Below, piece by piece: positions 61,201-64,000 of a stretch of 64,000 nt of DNA. Position numbers and translations under genes: made by a program. The DNA comes from Rhyacichthys aspro (taxonomy: Eukaryota > Chordata > Actinopteri > Gobiiformes > Rhyacichthyidae). Location: positions 9,674,256-9,738,255 of the forward strand of contig CM072155.1 in NCBI GenBank assembly GCA_036850595.1, given 5' to 3'. Each line of letters opens with the position of its first letter. Within the stretch, counting starts at the first letter, position 1. The notes under the pieces were generated by a model that ran no database searches, was not told where the DNA came from, and saw only the letters and a list, made by a program, of their open reading frames with translations.

Positions 61201-63528
61201 TAAAAGACAAACAGTAAATACTGGAGACAGAGAGATGACATGGAAAAAAGGAAAAGGTCTTATACCTCACAACAACTTTATTTCACACTGCGCCACTCAT
61301 TTTCTTCAAATCTATAGACATTAAGACGATAACAGGAAGAATAATCACTGTTTTATAGAAAAAGGGTGCCCACCTCATCTAAGCCTGGAGATATAGGCTA
61401 CTTGCTGTGTGAGTACCTTCATGACATCATCTCCCATAACCCCATAAAAAGGTGAAGCTACAGAGATCATCACCAGAATCATTGCAGCTGCTGTGTTGTA
61501 GAGGTCATGTGACTGAATATGACAACATTAGAGCATATTCATAGTTCAAAGTTCAGGATTTCGGTCCAGGAGCATTATGTGTCATTGCCACTGCATAACA
61601 CTGGGCACAAAATACCTTTCCTTGCAGGTTTATGACTCAAGATAGTGACCCAGAAGAAGTATTTCAGTCTGATGTCCGAGCCCTGTCCTGGAGCAGAAAA
61701 GTAAGAAGCTATTACAACAACGGACTATGATAAATAACATGTCCCTCTGTTTAACTCCCTCAGACCCTGTCTCTGGAGAGGAGACCCCGTCGGAACACAG
61801 CGGTGTCTTCGTCCTGAAGCCAGAGAGTGCCACTGCAACAAAAGGTGCAGTGAAATGATACACCATTAAAATCCTGAACTATAGCCAATAAGAAATGAAG
61901 AGCTTCCCGATGCCAAGCTCCAGTCGGACAAAAGACAGTTAATGTGTTTTAGGTAATTACTGGGCTTTCTCTTTGCAGGCAAGGACATCACTTTCGTGGC
62001 TAAAGTCGACTCCTCGGGTTTGACGAGGAAACCGGCGCTGAAATGGTTCAAAGGGAAGTGGCTGGACCTGAGCAGCAAAGCAGGGAAACACCTGCAGTTC
62101 AAAGAGACCTACGACCGGAACACCAAGGTAAACCTCAGAGTCTGACAGTGAGTTCAACCGTCAGTTCAAAGGCTTCACATTTTATGCCAGTTGTCGTTTT
62201 ACCACAAGAATACATTTACCAACAAGGTGTAAAAATATAATAATAATAGTGGACAGATCTGAAATATTGACCTTATTTGCTTCCAAAACGTGATTAGATA
62301 AAGTGAGTTTTTATCCACTTTTAACTTTAATATTTGTTTTGTCCACCTTTTGCAGCAACTACAGCAGCACATCTTACTGGCATTATGTTAAAATATTTCC
62401 AGAGAACAGTAAAATAGGCCTAGCTTGTTTATTATCAGAAAAAATCTCCTTATTATGCCTCTATTCTTTATTTTTTAAAAAGGCATAATGATGACTTTGT
62501 ATATATTTCATTTGTTTTCAGTATTTTAATGTTCAATTCAACAAAAACAACTAAAACCTCTTAAATATGCCAAATGCTGATATAATTTAAGTACATATAT
62601 AAGCGCAGAACTCTGAATTACGGGTCACTGTGCCATTTCACACCGGCAACAACAGTGTCTATTGAGCAAATAGTCCTTTTTGAGCCAAAATGAGGGTGAC
62701 TGTAACTCATTACTCCATCTAGTGGTACAAAGGGTTATTACAGAGCCAATCCAAATGGAGTCACCAGATGTCCTGCTTTATGTGGGACTGCACAGCATTT
62801 TTAACATCTATATAGAGTCGAAACAAAGTGGTAAAGACCGCCATCGAAGAACTGACATTCAGCTTTGTTCAAGAGGAGTTTGATCGACAGCTCCAGCTCT
62901 GCTCCTGACAACACACTGACATATACATTGTTATCTAACCGTTTGTATTATAATAGTCCCTGTATTAATAAAACAACTTCACTTGAAATTTCATCATCAA
63001 GATTAATCAAGAAAACAGTGAGTAATTGGTATTAAGTAACTAGTAAGTACTGCTATATCAATTATGTAGTTTGCAAAGGAATAAAGCTGTTTACTTTAGT
63101 CACCTTTGTTTTTTGGATTGATTTGTTTGTACCAACAGGCGGTTCAAAGATAATTTCAGCTCTTGTGAAGTAGCAGTTTGCGCTCAATGAGAAAATGTTT
63201 AGTTTTAGTAAATTGATTTAATTGCCTCTAATTTTTCCAAACGAATGTGTTCTGTGCTTGAGACAAACTTGTTTTTCAATAATTTCATTGTTCATCTGTC
63301 TCTAAATAGTTTGAGACCGTGTACCGCCACGGCAGACCAAACCGAAAAGAGTTCGACTTGGTGTTTGTGTTGAATTAACGGCGTGTTTCCCGGTCCGTCC
63401 TCTCTGTCAGATCTACACTTATGAGATGAGCATCATTAAAGTGGTGGATGGAGACGCAGGTGGATACCGCTGCGAGGTCACCTCCAAAGACAAGTGCGAC
63501 AGCTGCACGTTCGACATCTCGGTGCAGG
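25085..63528 (+). CDS. mybpc2: myosin-binding protein C, skeletal type: 5' part of gene (mybpc2-like), runs off window
   Basis: MyBP-C is a thick-filament protein of the sarcomere A-band C-zone. It binds myosin S2/RLC and actin through its N-terminus and tunes cross-bridge cycling. Nine coding exons are visible (463 nt, 154 codons plus one base). They give an acidic Ala/Pro/Glu-containing N-terminus (residues 1-51) and then an Ig domain C1 (52-154). C1 shows KWFKGKW (87-93), [12 protein letters not shown] (101-112) and the Ig motif DAGGYRCEV (130-138). No C0 domain precedes C1, so the cardiac mybpc3 is unlikely. The linker, M-motif and domains C2-C10 must lie beyond 64,000. Position beside emc10 favours mybpc2. 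The MPEP start and parts of C1 recall slow-type MYBPC1, so the family is certain but the paralogue (and any teleost a/b suffix) is not. The first intron is 27 kb. Confidence 0.9.
25900..26280 (+). repeat. CCAAT/ATTGG dispersed repeat, copy A
   Basis: It shares with copies B and C, in the same order, a CTAATAC word, CTGAAGTTTA, TAAACTTTTTGCTCCGACTT, AACGGCAATTATCT, ATTACTTCCTTATTGA, GACCAATG, CCTTTTTCC and GATTGGCCAAAGCT. The similarity was judged by eye and runs over about 350 bp. Confidence 0.75.
28606..28902. promoter_or_regulatory. GC-rich block with G-quadruplex potential
   Basis: Four G-runs of 4-6 bases, separated by 1-3 bases, lie at 28,869-28,896 on the plus strand. A C-rich stretch at 28,659-28,682 gives G-runs on the other strand. 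The block stands out from AT-rich neighbours inside the first mybpc intron. Its function is unknown. Confidence 0.45.
31798..31849. repeat. perfect 26-bp tandem duplication
   Basis: The unit from TTGTCACCCCCTG to CCCCTTTAGCTCC occurs twice back to back (31,798-31,823 and 31,824-31,849) with no mismatch, indicating a recent duplication. Confidence 0.9.
32822..32960. repeat. degenerate MITE-like repeat
   Basis: GCTGCGTTTCCACCGGTTCA, GTACAACTCAGTTTGGTTCG and GGCTAAAAGG resemble one end of a common fish non-autonomous transposon. No partner terminus was found. Confidence 0.3.
33095..33291. mobile_element. short foldback (palindromic) element
   Basis: The left arm CCTGGAGGGGACATGTGAG (33,101-33,119) is matched in inverted form by CTCACATGTCCCTTCCAGG (33,267-33,285), and both continue into A-rich or T-rich sequence. 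Inner pairs GTTTCTTAA/TTAAGAAAC and CCACGTGA/ACGTGGGC extend the hairpin. The roughly 195-bp size and lack of coding sequence fit a MITE. Confidence 0.65.
34972..35992 (+). mobile_element. Tc1/mariner relic 1 (interrupted, internally deleted)
   Basis: The left terminus, ACCGATCAGGCATAACATTA (from 34,974), is mirrored by ATTTCTGATCAGTGTA at 35,977-35,992. The left part stops at a TA near 35,066, and the element resumes at 35,474 with TTAGAAGCAGCTAAAC. Recognisable transposase-region words then run from 35,520 (GGGTCAGTGCATCTCC, AAAGTGGTCCAAGGAAGGAA, TACTGTTGCTCAAATTACTG, CTTAAAGGATCTGCTGC). Most of the middle of the transposase is deleted and the frame is broken, so the open frames here are remnants only. 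Confidence 0.8.
35067..35473 (-). mobile_element. Tc1/mariner relic 2, half element nested in relic 1
   Basis: On the minus strand it begins at a TA with TACAATGCCATGAAAAAG and AAATTGCCCCCTTTCTGATT, the terminus of another fish Tc1 family. It continues through CAGGCCTGATTACTGCCAGA and CAAAGTCAAGTAGGCC to the start of its transposase region (CATAGAAATTCAGG), where it breaks off. The 3' half is missing. Confidence 0.72.
36905..37215. repeat. degenerate GGTTTAGACCT-type minisatellite
   Basis: Variants of CTGGTTTAGACC, GGTTAAGACC, TTGTTTAGACATGG and CCTGGTTTA recur every 11-25 bases across about 310 bp. Units are diverged and irregular in spacing. Confidence 0.65.
40972..40990 (+). repeat. GGAGCATAAATG motif, copy 1
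   Basis: CTGGAGCATAAATGAGACA is a slightly diverged copy of the motif also found at 41,201 and 44,181. Confidence 0.5.
41201..41224 (+). repeat. GGTGGAGCATAAATGGG motif, copy 2
   Basis: GGTGGAGCATAAATGGGACAC, seen from 41,204, matches copy 3 at 44,184 except for one base. Confidence 0.6.
43936..43955 (+). promoter_or_regulatory. tandem decamer with homeodomain cores
   Basis: GCGGTAATTA occurs twice with no gap. Each copy has a TAATTA palindrome, the core bound by many homeodomain proteins. It lies in a GC-richer patch (43.80-44.03 kb) of the first mybpc intron. Confidence 0.4.
44181..44204 (+). repeat. GGTGGAGCATAAATGGG motif, copy 3
   Basis: GGTGGAGCATAAATGGGGCAC repeats copy 2 about 3 kb downstream in the same orientation. 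Confidence 0.6.
44700..45050 (-). repeat. CCAAT/ATTGG dispersed repeat, copy B (inverted)
   Basis: Reverse-complemented, it follows copy A from CTCTCCTGCTTCTCTTTTAC through CAGAACCGCAATTATTTCC, ATTACTTCCTTATTGACATC, CGACCAATAG and GATTGGCCAAAGCTC. A terminus-like AAAAGGGGACCATATAAT lies at 44,569-44,586. Confidence 0.75.
46126..46916. mobile_element. hAT-like non-autonomous element with internal AT microsatellite
   Basis: It begins CAGGGTTCTTACACATTTTC and ends TATGAACCCTG, so the first bases form inverted termini (CAGGGTTC / GAACCCTG). Inside each end are many TCAAGCACTTT words, typical of a common fish element. Flanks TCTTATAC and TTATAACC may be a decayed 8-bp target duplication. No transposase was seen. 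Confidence 0.6.
46235..46294. repeat. (AT)n/(AC)n microsatellite
   Basis: About 26 AT units (46,235-46,287) run into a short AC tract to 46,294, inside the hAT-like element. Confidence 0.97.
49020..49340. promoter_or_regulatory. GC-rich intronic island
   Basis: A block of about 320 bp is clearly richer in GC and CpG than its flanks (for example CCCGGGACGCCGCTCGGAGC, GGTCGGCGTCGGG), 3 kb before the mini-exon cluster. It has no splice-bounded coding sequence. A regulatory role is conjecture. Confidence 0.3.
50281..50525. promoter_or_regulatory. second GC-rich intronic island
   Basis: GACGCGTCTGATGCGAGCGC, GTGACGGCTGAGTGGGCTGA and CCGGGCCGCCCCTTTCAG mark a compact CpG-bearing block in AT-rich intron, with the look of a conserved non-coding element. 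Conservation could not be tested. Confidence 0.3.
52039..52074 (+). CDS. mybpc2: mybpc mini-exon 2 (36 nt)
   Basis: Acceptor ttaattgcag, donor gtgagt, phase 1 on both sides. It encodes [12 protein letters not shown], the Lys/Ala/Pro-containing part of the N-terminal extension. Skipping it would remove exactly 12 residues without a frameshift. Confidence 0.85.
52253..52261 (+). CDS. mybpc2: mybpc micro-exon 3 (9 nt)
   Basis: Nine bases between ctgtttttcag and gtaaga, phase 1-1, encode GKS. The acceptor has a strong polypyrimidine tract and the donor is near consensus, which supports a real micro-exon despite its size. It lies only 178 nt after exon 2 and 82 nt before exon 4. Confidence 0.72.
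52344..52364 (+). CDS. mybpc2: mybpc mini-exon 4 (21 nt)
   Basis: Acceptor gcttgtttag, donor gtaaga, phase 1-1. It encodes EKPIEEE, an acidic piece of the N-terminus. A second AG two bases later would break the frame, so the first is used. Confidence 0.8.
54740..55075 (+). repeat. CCAAT/ATTGG dispersed repeat, copy C
   Basis: In the same order as copies A and B it carries CTAATACGTTAG, CTGAAGTTTAG, AAACTTTTAGCTCCGACTTA, AACGGCAATTATCT, CCATTACTTCCTTATTGACA, CGACCAATGG, CCTTTTTCC and GATTGGCCAAAGCTCC. Confidence 0.75.
55862..55882 (+). CDS. mybpc2: mybpc mini-exon 5 (21 nt)
   Basis: Acceptor tttttcactcag after a long pyrimidine tract, donor gtaagc, phase 1-1. It encodes DDSEPRD. Both the acidic composition and the phase fit the series of N-terminal mini-exons. 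Confidence 0.78.
56690..56785 (+). mobile_element. LINE 3' tail
   Basis: GAGCCTGTAAAGCACTTTGG, then TTTTAAATGTGCTATATAAA and TAAAATTGACATTGACATT match the well-known 3' end of fish L2-like non-LTR retrotransposons or SINEs sharing that tail, including a short terminal repeat (TTGACA). Confidence 0.7.
57310..57356 (+). repeat. TTTGTCCTCTCTGGGCA dispersed repeat, copy 2
   Basis: CAGTTTGTCCTCTCTGGGCA and GTTGTAGAAGCAGGAAGTAA. It is the best-preserved copy together with the one at 58,862. Confidence 0.55.
58528..58605 (+). mobile_element. LINE 3' tail after poly(T)
   Basis: A run of 19 T (58,528-58,546) is followed by ATGCACCATCTAAACGTCTG and AAATGTCTGAATAAACG, then an ATTGATTGATTG tail. This resembles another dispersed fish LINE end with a tetranucleotide tail. 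Confidence 0.5.
58862..58908 (+). repeat. TTTGTCCTCTCTGGGCA dispersed repeat, copy 3
   Basis: CAGTTTGTCCTCTCTGGGCA and CCTGTAGGAACAGGAAGTCA. The open frame starting at 58,849 merely runs through this repeat. Confidence 0.55.
59866..59880 (+). CDS. mybpc2: mybpc micro-exon 6 (15 nt)
   Basis: Acceptor cgacgcag, preceded by a long CT tract (59,821-59,857), and donor gtaaga, phase 1-1. It encodes ELPSD. The donor is strong and the frame is kept. It is among the shortest exons here, so transcript support would be welcome. Confidence 0.7.
60840..60925 (+). mobile_element. probable retroposon 3' tail
   Basis: CTGGAAACTGCAAACCACTT, then ACCTACAGGAACAAATAAAA and TGACCTGAACCTGG resemble a LINE-type end with a polyadenylation-like AATAAA. 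It is decayed and its family is unresolved. Confidence 0.4.
61764..61844 (+). CDS. mybpc2: mybpc exon 7 (81 nt; linker into C1)
   Basis: Acceptor ttaactccctcag, donor gtgcag, phase 1-1. It encodes [13 protein letters not shown] and then [14 protein letters not shown], which is the end of the acidic linker and the first strand of the C1 Ig domain (compare human MYBPC2 TGVFLKKPDSV). It is too conserved to be chance. Confidence 0.93.
61979..62127 (+). CDS. mybpc2: mybpc exon 8 (149 nt; first half of C1 Ig domain)
   Basis: Acceptor ctctttgcag, donor gtaaac, phase 1 to 0. It encodes [11 protein letters not shown], then [15 protein letters not shown] and then [15 protein letters not shown]. The KPxxKWFKGKW block with Trp88 is the hallmark of MyBP-C C1, and these residues form the Ig fold and part of the C1 surface known to contact myosin and actin in the family. 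Confidence 0.97.
63411..63528 (+). CDS. mybpc2: mybpc exon 9 (118 nt; second half of C1 Ig domain)
   Basis: Acceptor tcctctctgtcag, donor gtaggt, phase 0 to 1. It encodes [32 protein letters not shown] and TFDISVQ. The DxGxYxC motif (Asp130, Gly132, Tyr134, Cys136) defines an Ig strand F, and KDKCDSC matches the KDTCDSC of human MYBPC2 better than the KDKFDSC of MYBPC1. It is the last exon in the window, and the next should begin the linker and M-motif. Confidence 0.96.
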
Positions 63529-64000
63529 GTAGGTCTGAAGCGACACTTAATCACATTATTGTCATCTTCCATTCGGCCGCTCCAACAGGACTCTGTAACT
63601 GGCTTTGTCAGACAATAACTCAGTGAGTGCCGCGCGCATTAGTGCTCATCATTTACTGCCCAGCCAGGTCATCAGTCCATTAATGTGGAGCTGCACGGCA
63701 TGCTGGGTAATGAATAGGGCTGGAGTCAAGACAATGCTAACTGAAACTAAGTGAAGACCAGAATGTATCAACACTGAGACTTTTGGGGACTGAGTTAGTT
63801 AGTAGAACCAAAGTGTGAATAGAAGAACACTAGTCCCATGTTGAATAAATGACAAGTTCATGGGGCATTTACAAGAACTTGGTAAAAAAGTATACACAGG
63901 GACAGTAGAACAAAATAACCTAAAATAAGAGAGCAAATTTGGAATAGTTCTGCCTAAAATCCAGCTTTGATCTTGCATAGCACAAATAAAGTCACCAGCT

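Larger units (their letters stand above)
52365..61763 (+). other. mybpc2: mybpc introns 4-6 region
   Basis: Introns of about 3.5, 4.0 and 1.9 kb separate mini-exons 4-7. They hold a third copy of the CCAAT/ATTGG repeat (54.7-55.1 kb), LINE 3' tails (56.7, 58.5 and 60.8 kb) and two copies of a TTTGTCCTCTCTGGGCA repeat (57.3 and 58.9 kb). The remainder is AT-rich with nothing I can identify. Confidence 0.6.

Noticed and set aside
1..64000. CRISPR arrays, operons, ribosome binding sites, insertion sequences of bacterial type
   Set aside because: The window is vertebrate nuclear DNA with spliced genes, and no such structures are present.

Overview
The window is nuclear DNA from a teleost fish, probably a spiny-rayed one. 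It contains two vertebrate genes split by GT-AG introns, in an AT-rich background full of fish-type repeats: a tRNA-derived SINE, LINE 3' tails, Tc1/mariner and hAT-like relics and TTAA-flanked elements. Nothing prokaryotic is present. Nearly all open frames longer than 60 codons are chance or antisense frames; the real coding sequence lies in short spliced exons.

Layout. 1-7,440: gene-free flank with a 21-bp minisatellite, a GTCTTG-rich repeat, a SINE and hAT-like fragments. 7,454-10,740 (minus strand): emc10, subunit 10 of the ER membrane protein complex, complete from promoter to poly(A) signal. It has six shared coding exons and two alternative last exons, each with its own stop, so 256-residue and 250-residue products are predicted. 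10,740-24,780: about 14 kb with no supported gene, including a TTAA-bounded element that carries a spliceable P2X7-like cysteine-rich module. 25,085-63,528 (plus strand, continuing beyond the window): the 5' end of a skeletal myosin-binding protein C gene. It has a 13-nt first coding exon, a 27-kb first intron, six in-frame mini-exons that encode an acidic, Pro/Ala-containing N-terminus, then the first Ig domain (C1).

Gene identity. emc10 and the MyBP-C family assignment are secure from the protein sequence. MYBPC2 and EMC10 are close neighbours on human chromosome 19q13.33, so position argues for mybpc2 (fast skeletal). The MPEP start and C1 residues look at least as much like slow-type MYBPC1, so the paralogue name is an inference. 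The two genes are head to head, about 14 kb apart. They have unrelated roles: emc10 is a housekeeping factor for membrane-protein insertion in the ER, and mybpc acts in the sarcomere A-band.

Most worth following up: the paired emc10 terminal exons, the run of symmetric mybpc mini-exons, the P2X7-like module in a mobile element, and a new-looking dispersed repeat with a conserved CCAAT/ATTGG pair, found three times in or near mybpc introns.
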